A stretch of 64,000 nucleotides of DNA, from assembly GCF_007989105.1 (NCBI RefSeq), contig NZ_BJVK01000009.1, positions 1 through 64,000 of the forward strand, given 5' to 3'. The DNA comes from Lentilactobacillus kefiri (GTDB taxonomy: Bacteria; Bacillota; Bacilli; Lactobacillales; Lactobacillaceae). Of this stretch, positions 53,411 to 62,400 are shown piece after piece. Position 1 is the stretch's first letter. Every line of letters begins with the position of its first letter. The notes beneath the pieces were generated by a model. That model ran no database searches. It worked only from the letters and a program-made list of their open reading frames with translations, and was not told the origin of the DNA. Made by a program: the position numbers and the translations under genes.

Positions 53411-54157
53411 ATGCAAAAAATATTATTTGAACGAAAAAATGAGCAGCGGGAATTCCCACTGCTGGATCAAAAAATTAGTCAGTGGCAATTGTGGGCAATT
53501 ATCATCTTCGTGGCATTCGGCTTCATCGGCTGGATTACCTTTGCTGCAAATGTTCAGCCAAAGACCGTTTGGGGACTGATTCTCGCCACCAGCCTGTTAC
53601 CATTTGCCATTATTTTAGGCGGCTTTTACTTCTTAAGTAACGGTGCTGCCTCAACTCTTTTCAAGCTTCCCAAGTTACGGGACTGGGGCTTTGCCCTGGT
53701 CATGGTGGTGCTCGAAACAATTTACAGCATCGTGATTGGCATGGTTTTGAACCACCTTCACATTGCAACAAACGTCAACGCCGTTGCCAGCAATATCTCG
53801 AACTCCGGTGACAAGATCAAAACCCTCCAGATAGTCCTTGGAACTGATCTGTTCAACCTGATGGGCGAAGAGATTCTCAGCATCAGTGTCTTCCTCGCAA
53901 TTGCCGGTCTGCTGTTTCATTATTTTGGCCGGAATCGAAAAGTCGCACTGGGAATTGCCTATTTCCTGTCACTGTTCATCTTTGGCTTGCTTCACTATCA
54001 TACGTATAATTGGAACCTGGCACAGTTATTGCTTGTGCTGCCGGGCGAACGGTTCTTCTTGACCGGAATCTATATTCGAACCAAATCAATCTGGCCTTCA
54101 TTTGCGATGCACTACCTGTTTGACGGTGGCATCTTCTTAATCACAGCACTGGCCTAA
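53411..54157 (+). CDS. CPBP-like membrane protein with variant motifs
   Basis: A 248-residue membrane protein with about seven helices. The first motif is EEILSIS, keeping both Glu but not the usual Arg; the second is FGLLHY; the third is HYLFDG, with Asp where Asn is usual. It therefore belongs near the CPBP/Abi family but may be a divergent or inactive protease. The start follows GAGAGGCAACGTGAT. It lies between the SGNH copies. Confidence 0.72.
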   Translation: MQKILFERKNEQREFPLLDQKISQWQLWAIIIFVAFGFIGWITFAANVQPKTVWGLILATSLLPFAIILGGFYFLSNGAASTLFKLPKLRDWGFALVMVVLETIYSIVIGMVLNHLHIATNVNAVASNISNSGDKIKTLQIVLGTDLFNLMGEEILSISVFLAIAGLLFHYFGRNRKVALGIAYFLSLFIFGLLHYHTYNWNLAQLLLVLPGERFFLTGIYIRTKSIWPSFAMHYLFDGGIFLITALA

Positions 54158-54169
54158 ACTAAAATTCAA

Positions 54170-54210
54170 ATGAGGTAACCACGTGATCACGTGTGGATAC
54201 CTCATTTTTA
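54170..54210. terminator. Terminator after the CPBP-like gene
   Basis: GAGGTAACCACGT pairs with ACGTGTGGATACCTC with two mismatches, followed by T5; it lies between convergent genes. Confidence 0.88.
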
Positions 54211-54223
54211 GTAGTCTGTTAAA

Positions 54224-54607
54224 TTAATAAATGTATGGATCTATATATTTCTTCTGGTATTCATCCCATTGTTCCTGAGTGGGGTGATGATCATCATCGA
54301 CTTCAGGATGGTAAACAATTTTATCATCCGGAACGTCATACAAATGCAATTTACCTTTGACTGGGAATGGCTCAATGTCGTAAATCTTGCCAAGCTGCCA
54401 TTCATAGTCTCGTGGACCGGCTTTCTTGATGTCTACTAAATCAATGACGCAGGTGGCGTAACCTGGCATGGTCCCCCGAATTTTCATTGCTGAAGAACAA
54501 ATTAACAATTTCCCCCGATAATCAGTCTTCCACGAACGATACTCAACGGTTTTTTCACCCGCTAAAATCATCATCGCGTAATCACCATGTAACGATAAAG
54601 CTTTCAT
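54224..54607 (-). CDS. ASCH-domain protein
   Basis: The start was placed at 54607 (MKALSLHGDYA), after GGAGGGTG; longer frames to 54637 include that site. The 127-residue protein has the ASCH fold signature (ILAGEKTVEYRSWKTDYRGKLLICSS), a PUA-like domain that binds RNA or modified nucleosides. Bacterial relatives include an N4-acetylcytidine amidohydrolase, but the residues cannot be checked here. Single-gene transcript. Confidence 0.86.
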   Translation of the reverse strand: MKALSLHGDYAMMILAGEKTVEYRSWKTDYRGKLLICSSAMKIRGTMPGYATCVIDLVDIKKAGPRDYEWQLGKIYDIEPFPVKGKLHLYDVPDDKIVYHPEVDDDHHPTQEQWDEYQKKYIDPYIY

Positions 54608-54740
54608 AATAACACCCTCCATATTCCCCAAGGTCACTGCAACACTAACTATCTCCGTGATACTCCTGCAGAGAATTTGGGAAAACGATATTTTTAAACG
54701 ATTGAGTCCGTGATGCTATACTAAAGCCGAGGTGGTTACT

Positions 54741-55301
54741 ATGAACAAACCACGACTTGAGCTTTTTACCGATGCCATTATGGCAATTGCAGCAACGATC
54801 ATGGTATTGGAACTGCGGGTGCCAAAGATCACGTCGCTGTCTGATCTGACCAGCCTATGGTCAGTCTTTTTGGCATATCTGGTCAGTTTTGTCTTGATCT
54901 ATGTCGTCTGGTATTCACACTATAAAATATTTCAAAAAGCCAAGGTGATTTCCACGGCAACTTATGCGTGGAACGGTGTCTGGCTGTTCTTCATGACATT
55001 GACGCCGTTTACGACTGCTTGGATTGGGGAATTTTCCAACAGCATGTTGCCCGAAATTACATATTCCATCATCTTATTGCTGTGGTCAATCTCATTTCAG
55101 CTGATGAACCGACAAGTCCGCAAAGACAACCCTGAAATGCAGAAAGATCCAACCTCGTCACTCAAGTTCAGACTGCCGCTTTATGGTGGCATCCTCGCAG
55201 CCTTGGTGGTCTCATTCTTAGTGCCCATTTTGACCCTGATCATCGTTGGAATAACCACCATGTCACTGGCAATCCCGATGATGCGTGGCCGGCATATTTA
55301 A
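54741..55301 (+). CDS. TMEM175-family potassium channel-like protein
   Basis: The start was placed at 54741 (MNKPRLELFTDAIMAI), 6 nt after GAGGTG; a GTG at 54732 lies in that site. The 186-residue protein has six hydrophobic segments. The first carries the family motif RLELFTDAIMAIAATIMVLE, where FTD matches the FSD signature of the K+-selective pore. Bacterial members form tetrameric K+-leak channels. A role in K+ or pH homeostasis is inferred. Confidence 0.86.
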   Translation: MNKPRLELFTDAIMAIAATIMVLELRVPKITSLSDLTSLWSVFLAYLVSFVLIYVVWYSHYKIFQKAKVISTATYAWNGVWLFFMTLTPFTTAWIGEFSNSMLPEITYSIILLLWSISFQLMNRQVRKDNPEMQKDPTSSLKFRLPLYGGILAALVVSFLVPILTLIIVGITTMSLAIPMMRGRHI

Positions 55302-55466
55302 GATTCCGCTATGGAAATTAACTTTTATTTGAATTTATTAAATTTTGAATTAGTTTGACATATAATTGGAAACTCAGCAAAAGATATTATATGATAGACG
55401 TTATAAATTAGGTTGTTGAATGCCTAACTATCAAGCTTACGTTTAGTTTTCTGAGGAGAAAATTTA

Positions 55467-56513
55467 ATGATCAAATTCTTTAACAAACATACAAAACTAT
55501 TTGTCGCAGCGTTTGTTGTGGCATTAATTTCATTCGGTGTCTATAGTCACCCAACCGCCAATAAATCAGGCGTCCAAGTTGCATATACGACTCAGGCAAA
55601 GCCCCATGCATTCGCGTTGAGAAAAGGCGCAAAGCTGTATACTGACGTGCACTTGTCCAAAACGGTCAGCACCAAACAATTTGGTAACACCCCTTGGTAT
55701 CGGAATCAAGCTGCCAAGCTAATTTATGGCGGCAAGGCTAAGGTCGTTTATCGGGTTACCAACAGCGATAATAAGCATACGTACTGGGTTTTGAAGTCCC
55801 AAGTTAAAAATATTACCGCCAAATCCTACCATATCAAGTTGGCAGCGGCTGGTACTAAATTTACCGGCAAACGAATTGGGGTCTTTGGTGACTCGATTCC
55901 TGCCGGTTGGGACGGTTATCACTTCTACTTAAACAGCTCGTATCCTGATTGGACGGCTAAATATCTTGGGACCAATACCAAGGTTGAAAACTTCGCCTGC
56001 CCAAGTGGTCGAATTGTTGGTAATCGTTATGCTTATCTTGGCACAACCTTGGTTCCCCAAGACTTATCGGCAGCGATTAAGGCTCATAAAACAGCGATTA
56101 AGCATATGAACATGATTTTTGTTCATATCGGGACCAATGACTACACAAGCTACTCGAATTCCGGGAGTTTGAAGAACGTCATTCGTCACTTACGTTACAA
56201 TATCCGAGTCATTAAGAAGTTGAACCCATCCGCTAAAGTTTACGGTATCTTGCCAATCTCTCGTTATGACTTGAACGGCATGAACCGCGATAGCATGAGT
56301 GACATGTATGGCTACACTTACCACGACTTACGAGTCGCCGAAGCCAAGGCGTACAAGTCTCTGGGTGCCAAAGTTGTTAACTTCAACCAATTTGCACCGC
56401 ATATCATTACCAACGAAAACAAGGACGTCACTTTAGAGGATCACGAAATTCATCCAACACCACAAACTGCCCAGAAGTTGGGATATGCTTTGGCGAAGGA
56501 ATTGATTAAATAG
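55467..56513 (+). CDS. Exported SGNH/GDSL hydrolase (copy 2)
   Basis: A 348-residue paralogue of copy 1, similar over the whole length. The N-terminal helix (LFVAAFVVALISFGVY) exports or anchors it. The unassigned domain carries AYTTQAKPHAFALRKGAKLYTDV. SGNH blocks: GDSIPAGWDG (Ser143), the Asn of NDY in HIGTNDYTS, and Asp/His in DHEIHPTP. Ribosome site GAGGAG. It lies just before the CRISPR array, from which it is separated by a terminator. Confidence 0.9.
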   Translation: MIKFFNKHTKLFVAAFVVALISFGVYSHPTANKSGVQVAYTTQAKPHAFALRKGAKLYTDVHLSKTVSTKQFGNTPWYRNQAAKLIYGGKAKVVYRVTNSDNKHTYWVLKSQVKNITAKSYHIKLAAAGTKFTGKRIGVFGDSIPAGWDGYHFYLNSSYPDWTAKYLGTNTKVENFACPSGRIVGNRYAYLGTTLVPQDLSAAIKAHKTAIKHMNMIFVHIGTNDYTSYSNSGSLKNVIRHLRYNIRVIKKLNPSAKVYGILPISRYDLNGMNRDSMSDMYGYTYHDLRVAEAKAYKSLGAKVVNFNQFAPHIITNENKDVTLEDHEIHPTPQTAQKLGYALAKELIK

Positions 56514-56522
56514 AGATAACAA

Positions 56523-56570
56523 AACGAGTTCTTGGATCAGCTAACTGCTAATCTAAGAACTCGTTATTTG
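56523..56570 (+). terminator. Terminator after SGNH copy 2
   Basis: AACGAGTTCTT pairs perfectly with AAGAACTCGTT, with an inner imperfect stem and a TATTTG tail. It also insulates the leader-distal end of the CRISPR array. Confidence 0.85.
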
Positions 56571-56628
56571 TTGTGGATCGTTTATAAAATTTCGTACGAA
56601 ATTCTGGGGAGATCCTCCAAGCGAGCTA

Positions 56629-57378
56629 AAACTTAAGCTCATTGATTTAACATCCTTCTAAAACAGCAAGATAGTCAAACATAACACATGCTATGGGTTT
56701 AACCTTATTGACTTAACATCCTTCTAAAACTGGCAATATGGGCAATTCTCTGTTCGTCAGGGGTTAACCACATCCTTCTAAAACCACAAGCGTTCTGAGC
56801 CTTGAGATTGGTCAGGATTTAACCTTATTGATTTAACATCCTTCTAAAACGGGCAGTAAAACGAAGACTCATCAGTAAACGGGTTTAACCTTATTGATTT
56901 AACATCCTTCTAAAACATCAATAAAGTAATCAACAAAGCCGACATTGGGTTTAACCTTATTGATTTAACATCCTTCTAAAACGGATATGTGAGCAAATAT
57001 TCTTCGCCGCTCGGGTCTAACCTTATTGATTTAACATTCTTCTAAAACATGTCAGACTTATTGAAGACCACCGGAATCGGGTTTAACCTTATTGATTTAA
57101 CATCCTTCTAAAACATCCAAGCTTCAAACATCCGCAAATTATCGGGGTTTAACCTTATTGATTTAACATCCTTCTAAAACTTTCAAGCGCCGCCGTGTAT
57201 ATTGATCTGTGGGTTTAACCTTATTGATTTAACATCCTTCTAAAACGAATGGTGGTCAGTAACGACCACATCACAGGGGTTTAACCTTATTGATTTAACA
57301 TCCTTCTAAAACGATTTTGAACGTCAAATGGTCGATCATCAGGGGTTTAACCTTATTGATTTAACATCCTTCTAAAAC
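56629..57378 (-). CRISPR. Type II-A CRISPR array, 12 repeats and 11 spacers
   Basis: The 36-bp repeat reads on the minus strand from GTTTTAGAAGGATG to GGTTAAACCC. Repeats start at 56629, 56695, 56761, 56815, 56881, 56947, 57013, 57079, 57145, 57211, 57277 and 57343. All 11 spacers are exactly 30 bp. Transcription and the leader side are at the right (57378), next to csn2. Leader-distal repeats are decayed: the first from the left is degenerate over its outer 12 nt, the second has one change, the third (56761-56784) is only 24 bp, the fourth has one change, and the seventh has two. The five leader-proximal repeats are identical, as expected from polarised acquisition. Confidence 0.98.
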
Positions 57379-57406
57379 CGCTTTTTTATAATCCGATTTT
57401 AATAAG
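57379..57406 (-). promoter_or_regulatory. Candidate CRISPR leader end between csn2 and the array
   Basis: Only 28 bp, AT-rich, separate the first repeat from the csn2 stop. On the minus strand it ends TATAAAAAAGCG directly before the repeat. Type II-A leaders normally carry a promoter and a leader-anchoring site here, so these would have to lie partly inside csn2. A TATTAA box with TTTGTT 17 nt upstream, in the csn2 3' end, is a weak promoter candidate. Confidence 0.45.
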
Positions 57407-58078
57407 TTATGCATGCCAATCAACAAAGTCCTCGTCAATGTAGTAGAAGTCACAATTTGTATAAAGCTCCTGTGACTTCAAATCTGTGAACGCTACTAAT
57501 ATTGTCGAGATTCCAGTGGAACTTACAAGCTTGGACAAGTCATTTATCTGCTGCTGATTAAGATAATGAGCGACATTAGTTAAGCCAACAGCCGACTTCA
57601 ATCCACACTCTAAATGGATTTTGATAATTGATTCAATTATAGCATATGGGTTCTGCATGGTTTGCGAATTAAAGTGAATCTTACAGTACTTAAACAGCTT
57701 TTTAAGATCCCAATCATAGGTAACTTCCAGTGGCAAATCAATCATGAAGAGACACTGTTGAATCAGCGTATACAACTGGTTATTGATATCCGTGATTGAT
57801 TTTCGTTGATCATCCGTCAGAACAGTTTCCAATTGTTTGAGAATATTCGAATTATATTTTTCACTAACTCCTCCGTTTAAGCCAACATCGCCCTGCCAAT
57901 CGACGGCATCTTTTATTTCTACAGCATTAAAACTGTCATCATACATTTTAACCTTATCATCAAATACCCCTAGGCCAACAATCAAATCATGATAAACCGT
58001 TGGATTATTAGTGGCAATGACAGTAGGATGCTGATCATTTATCTGAATTTCTTTGTGCGCTGCATAAGAAATTTTCAT
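57407..58078 (-). CDS. csn2: Csn2 adaptation protein
   Basis: A 223-residue protein at the Csn2 position of a type II-A locus and of canonical Csn2 length. The family forms a tetrameric ring that binds DNA ends during spacer acquisition with Cas1-Cas2 and Cas9. Csn2-like features are the start MKISYAAHKEIQI, a helical centre (QLYTLIQQCLFMIDLPLEVTYDWD) and the conserved end region LVAFTDLKSQELYTNCDFYYID. Its ATG overlaps the cas2 stop (ATGA), so the cas genes are translationally coupled. Confidence 0.93.
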   Translation of the reverse strand: MKISYAAHKEIQINDQHPTVIATNNPTVYHDLIVGLGVFDDKVKMYDDSFNAVEIKDAVDWQGDVGLNGGVSEKYNSNILKQLETVLTDDQRKSITDINNQLYTLIQQCLFMIDLPLEVTYDWDLKKLFKYCKIHFNSQTMQNPYAIIESIIKIHLECGLKSAVGLTNVAHYLNQQQINDLSKLVSSTGISTILVAFTDLKSQELYTNCDFYYIDEDFVDWHA

Positions 58079-58380
58079 AGTATAATCGTCCTTTCCGAAG
58101 AATTACGGACATCCTGTTTGGGTTTTCCTGCAATAAAATGCATATCATTATATTGTTTTTCAGTCATAATTAATGATTGAATCAATCCATTTGGCGGTGC
58201 AAGTGCGGCAATCCTCTTTTCCATAAAGTCAGCAGATTTCTTATTAACACAGACTCGGACATAAACGGAGTACTGAATCATCAAAAAGCCTTCGTTAATC
58301 AGTGACTTTCGGAACTTTCGATAGTTTCTTCGATCCTCACTGGTTTCAACCGGCAAATCAAACATTACCATTAATCGCAT
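58075..58380 (-). CDS. cas2: Cas2
   Basis: The start was placed at 58380 (MRLMVMFDLPVETS): GAGGT lies 8-9 nt upstream and type II-A Cas2 proteins begin this way; a start at 58395 would add five residues. The 101-residue protein has the ferredoxin-like fold with the VMFDLPV strand carrying the usual Asp, and EGFLMIQYSVYVRV in the second strand. It forms the Cas1-Cas2 integration complex. It overlaps the cas1 end. Confidence 0.94.
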   Translation of the reverse strand: MRLMVMFDLPVETSEDRRNYRKFRKSLINEGFLMIQYSVYVRVCVNKKSADFMEKRIAALAPPNGLIQSLIMTEKQYNDMHFIAGKPKQDVRNSSERTIIL

Positions 58381-59263
58381 TATTCGGTACCTCATTTTTT
58401 AGTTCCACCTCTATTTGAATTTCATCAATCTCGCCACTCAAATATTTAAGACAACTTCTAACATGTTCTGTAATGACATTACGGAACAACATATTTTTAC
58501 CGTTAAATGTTAATTCCAAGTTTAATAAATCCACCAAGCCAAACTTGATATCCGGTGTGAGCTCCTTAAACTTTTGATTAGCCAGCCAGTAATCGATTAC
58601 GGGTCTGAAGGGTTCCATTAAGTCTGAACCCAGATTAAATTGATTATCGTTACTGTGATGATGAATTCCAAGATAGGTTAAATACCCATTCGAAACGATT
58701 TCCCGATTAATGTTGGAAAGAAGTATTGAATACCCATAGTTAAGAGCAGCGTTAATCGGTGAAAAGTCACGTCGACTGAACTTGTTATCAAATAAGAGTG
58801 GAAAATATTTCCTGGCTACCACCGCTTCTCGATTAGTCACATCATCAACTTCGAGTTTATCGAGTTCATCCATCAGATTCTGATTATCAATCTTGTATAT
58901 CGCTAACACATTAATCTGATTGATAATTTTGGTAGCCACAATTTTTGTCCCAAGCACCTGCTGCCGCTTCTCATCCCAATTGAACTGTTTCTTAATCAGA
59001 TCTACATCCCGATTATTTGGATAATACCCAACGGTTTCACACACCGGTTCACTTGCATTATCAGTAAAGATAATTTTGACTTGTCCTTTGACCAATTCAC
59101 TAATTAAAGCAGTAGTAATCACGGCTTGGGTGGTTGATACCAAGAGAAGATCAATATCCTCAATTGGTATCTGGTTAATTCCATCCATTGTCTGAACAAT
59201 CATATTTCTTGATGAATATGACATTTTTGCATGTTGAGATACAACCACTGAACGCCATCCCAT
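58358..59263 (-). CDS. cas1: Cas1 integrase
   Basis: A 301-residue spacer integrase of the type II subgroup (MGWRSVVVSQHAKMSYSSRN at the start). The helical domain has NYGYSILLSNINREIV, then YLGIHHHSNDNQFNLGSDLMEPFRPVID; the Glu, His and Asp/Glu of these segments are the expected metal ligands. Ribosome site AAGGGGGAA. Its leader contains the palindrome CCTCAAT/ATTGAGG, which on the other strand covers the tracrRNA promoter. Confidence 0.95.
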   Translation of the reverse strand: MGWRSVVVSQHAKMSYSSRNMIVQTMDGINQIPIEDIDLLLVSTTQAVITTALISELVKGQVKIIFTDNASEPVCETVGYYPNNRDVDLIKKQFNWDEKRQQVLGTKIVATKIINQINVLAIYKIDNQNLMDELDKLEVDDVTNREAVVARKYFPLLFDNKFSRRDFSPINAALNYGYSILLSNINREIVSNGYLTYLGIHHHSNDNQFNLGSDLMEPFRPVIDYWLANQKFKELTPDIKFGLVDLLNLELTFNGKNMLFRNVITEHVRSCLKYLSGEIDEIQIEVELKNEVPNNAINGNV

Positions 59264-59276
59264 TAAAAATTCCCCC

Positions 59277-59305
59277 TTGCCTCAATTTGTTTATTGAGGT
59301 ATATT
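59277..59305 (+). promoter_or_regulatory. tracrRNA promoter with internal palindrome
   Basis: -35 TTGCCT (59277-59282), 17-nt spacer, -10 TATATT (59300-59305), predicting a start near 59312. The whole spacer lies in an inverted repeat CCTCAAT-TTGTTT-ATTGAGG (59280-59299), which could bind a regulator or form a hairpin in the cas9-cas1 mRNA. Confidence 0.72.
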
Positions 59306-59311
59306 ATTTGT

Positions 59312-59468
59312 GTTGGGTAGCTCCCAATATGTTTGACCTTATTGATTTAACATCCTGTGTTAAAATCAAGCAATGCGCTTTGCGCGGAGTTTCAACTTTT
59401 GACCCATTATATGGGCATTACATAAGCGAAAGGAATCATTCTTCGATTTGGAGAATGATTCCTTTTTT
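59312..59468 (+). ncRNA. tracrRNA, antisense between cas9 and cas1
   Basis: The anti-repeat (59331-59355, GTTTGACCTTATTGATTTAACATCC) matches the plus-strand side of the array repeat at 24 of 25 positions, so it pairs with crRNA made from the minus strand. After a short bulge (TGTGT), TAAAAT pairs with the crRNA GTTTTA. Then follow a nexus-like region (GCGC-TTT-GCGC, near 59376-59386), a hairpin CCCAT-TAT-ATGGG (59403-59415) and the terminator at 59431-59468. It is transcribed against the cas operon. The 5' end is inferred from the promoter. Confidence 0.85.
59431..59468 (+). terminator. tracrRNA terminator
   Basis: AGGAATCATTCT pairs perfectly with AGAATGATTCCT and is followed by TTTTTT. It ends directly at the cas9 stop codon (59470-59472). 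On the minus strand only three T residues follow, so cas transcription should pass. Confidence 0.92.
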
Positions 59469-59469
59469 G

Positions 59470-62400
59470 TTACAAATCTTTTAACACAACACGTCGCTCA
59501 AACAGGCCTGTAGGTGACTGATAACAGATAATTGCGTCCGATGAAAGATTAATGCCACTTGTGGAACTGAATTGACCTAAGTTTTTAATCCCAAACAAGT
59601 CAATGTCAGGCCTATCAGCGTTTGCATGAATCCCACCAAGAATTGAGTTGATTATATGCTTTTTCCCAACTTGTTCCAATTTGTTTCCTTCGTACACATC
59701 GTGTACTGGTAAATTTACAAATAAGGATTTTCCATTATTTAATCTTTCCTGGAAATGTCGATGTTGAAAGATTGGCAATAACTTTTCAACTTTTTGAACG
59801 ATTTCGTCATAAACTTTATCATATTGGCTACTCAATTCAAATTCATCAATGCCTTCTTGATCACTTATAGTCCGAATGGCTTGATCAGAAAGTACCAGTT
59901 GTTTTGCATTGTATTGATAAACTGAACTTGCAATCAGAGATTTTTCGGAACCATCAATGACCATTTGGCGATAGAAAAGTCGTCCAAGAACAATATCAAA
60001 ATTTGTGACTACTTTAGAAACTTCGCCAGTCTTCCGATTTTTCTTAATCTTTGTGAATTGCGGTTCAAGTGCTTTCCTCAGTTCTGCTGTATAAGATTGT
60101 GGGCTCTCTTTTTCGGCATGTTTTAAATTATCAAGTGCCCTCATTGGAACGCCTACAATCTTATACTTGTCTTCCTTACTACCCTTAAGTTTAACCACTG
60201 TTAAATATGCATCAGTATTATTGCTGTATCCACCATAAATATCAACAGGCTTATCCTTCTTTATTTGAATAAGCTTAGATTTTTTTGCCAACGTTGCTGG
60301 AAATAGCTTTTGCTTAAACATTTCCTTATTTAAAGAAAATACTTCCTGCGATATCAGCATAAATTTATAATGATAAACATCCCTCAACTGCTGAATCGAA
60401 CGTTTCCTATCCCAAATTACCTCACCAGTTTCAGTGTCGGCAATTCTTTCTTGCTTATCGTCAGTCAAATCATGCAGGAAGTTAAAGTTACGCATCGTAA
60501 CCTTGTCTTCACGGAACTTTTTAAAGTCACCATAGACAAAGTAAGGCCGCAGTTTAATGTAACGATGATAGAGATAGTGACCCAAAAAGGCAGTTAGATA
60601 AGCATCAAAGGCATGATGATAATCGTTAATTTCCCGATTCTTGATAAAGCCAAACTCATCTCGCATCTGATGATTCATCCGCGCCGTAATTTCGATAATC
60701 TTCGTATCGTCATTTCGATACTTATCTCCAAGAATATTGGCAACCAGCTTAATAACCTGACTGGTTTCAACCAATTGTCGGCGGATAAATCCATGCATGG
60801 CAAATTTACTTATGGTATCAGGGTTGGTCTGCAAATTCTTTAGCTTGCGCTGCCCAATCAATCCAGCATCAGCCAGTTGCTTCCAATATCCGCCCATTTT
60901 TGCACCAAATAATTTGAGTGGAACATTTGCAGACTTACCATTGTTACCAGCTTTGGATACCAAAACCCGGTTATTCAAAGAGTCATCCTTAATAAATGCC
61001 TGTGGGAAGATGTGGTCAATATCGTAATTACTAATTTCATCAATATTAATTGGCTTGCCTGTATACATATCTTTACCAAGCTGAGTAAAGTACAGATACA
61101 GTCGATCGGTCAGCCCCTTCTTACTTTTAGAAGCATTATCCAATTCTGACAAAATGTCCGGATTAATAGACTTAACCAGAGCTTGGGCGGTATCTTTCAA
61201 AGTATTTTCAAGTTGCCGTTGACGAGAAATTGTGCGCCGTGGATTACGATCTTCGGACCGCGTAAATTCAATGGAAATGAACTTAGGAGCGACTCCCCCC
61301 ATTGCCTTTTGGATATCATCAACTACTTTAACAACCTGCCGAATTGCCTTTTTGTTTTGTGGTGATGTATAAGCATCAGCCAAAACATCTTCTACATCAG
61401 TAGCCTTCATCTGATTAGCATTGGCTTCGTGAATTCGTTTGGCGAAAGAATCATCGGATTGAATCTGCATAAAGTTCTTATTGGTATTCCACAACTCATC
61501 AATGATCCGTTGACCATTTCCGTCAACAATACCTGTAAGAAGTTTCTTGGAAAGGCGTCCCCATCCTTGGTACCGGATTTCTTTGAACTCATTCTTTTGC
61601 GTATCTGACAACCATGCAACCTCATCCAGTTTTGCTCGTAAAATCTTTTTGTCTTCAAAAATAGTCGACCATTCTATCATCTTTTCAAAGTCATCTTGAA
61701 GATCGGGGTCATCGACTTTGTCTCCGAACATCTTTTTAAAGTCGTTATAGGTTCCTAATGATGAATTAAAGTGATCAGGATCTGACAAGCCAGAAATTTT
61801 CGGACCAGTCGGTAATCCGGATTTTGACTTAACGTAATTCTGCAAATTTTTAACTGAAATTCGCTTTTGATTCTCAAACAAGTCACGGTATATCGCTTGC
61901 TTTTCAGATACCTTCAATGGATGGTCATTAACGCGAACCATATTCAATTCATTCAACACTTTAAACTTCTCATATAATAAGCTTTGATCAGGTAATACAT
62001 CTTCGCCAATCAAGTAAGTGTCCTTAGTCGTCATTCGCTTAATGAACCTGTTGGCAGACTCCATTCGATCAACTTTTTCATCAAAGTTCCATGGCGTGAT
62101 CTGACCTGGTTCTTTACGTTTCATCCAAGCAAAGATAGTTTGGCTGGACTTTTCCTGATCTTCAGGTGTAATCATTGGTCCAACGTAATAAGGAATTCTA
62201 AATGCAACCAATTCTTCGATTTTGTATTTGGCTAAGTGTAAGTCATGCTTATTGGGATTTGCCTCAGCAAACCATGGATAATACTTACTCTGATGCTCAA
62301 TAATTTCATCGAGTTCTCTTTGATGTAATTGATGTGGAATAACACCGTTTTGAGACGTACGTTGTTTTGGCATGAACTTTTCCGCTTCAATCAAGTCAGC

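Noticed and set aside
59306-59330. A long tracrRNA form whose 5' end could guide Cas9 to its own promoter, as described in S. pyogenes
   Set aside because: By eye the bases before the anti-repeat (GGTAGCTCCCAATAT) do not match the region upstream of cas9 (63577-63700).
61009-61030. Possible mutation of the Cas9 HNH site
   Set aside because: The motif YDIDHIFPQ is intact, with His855 and the preceding Asp in place.
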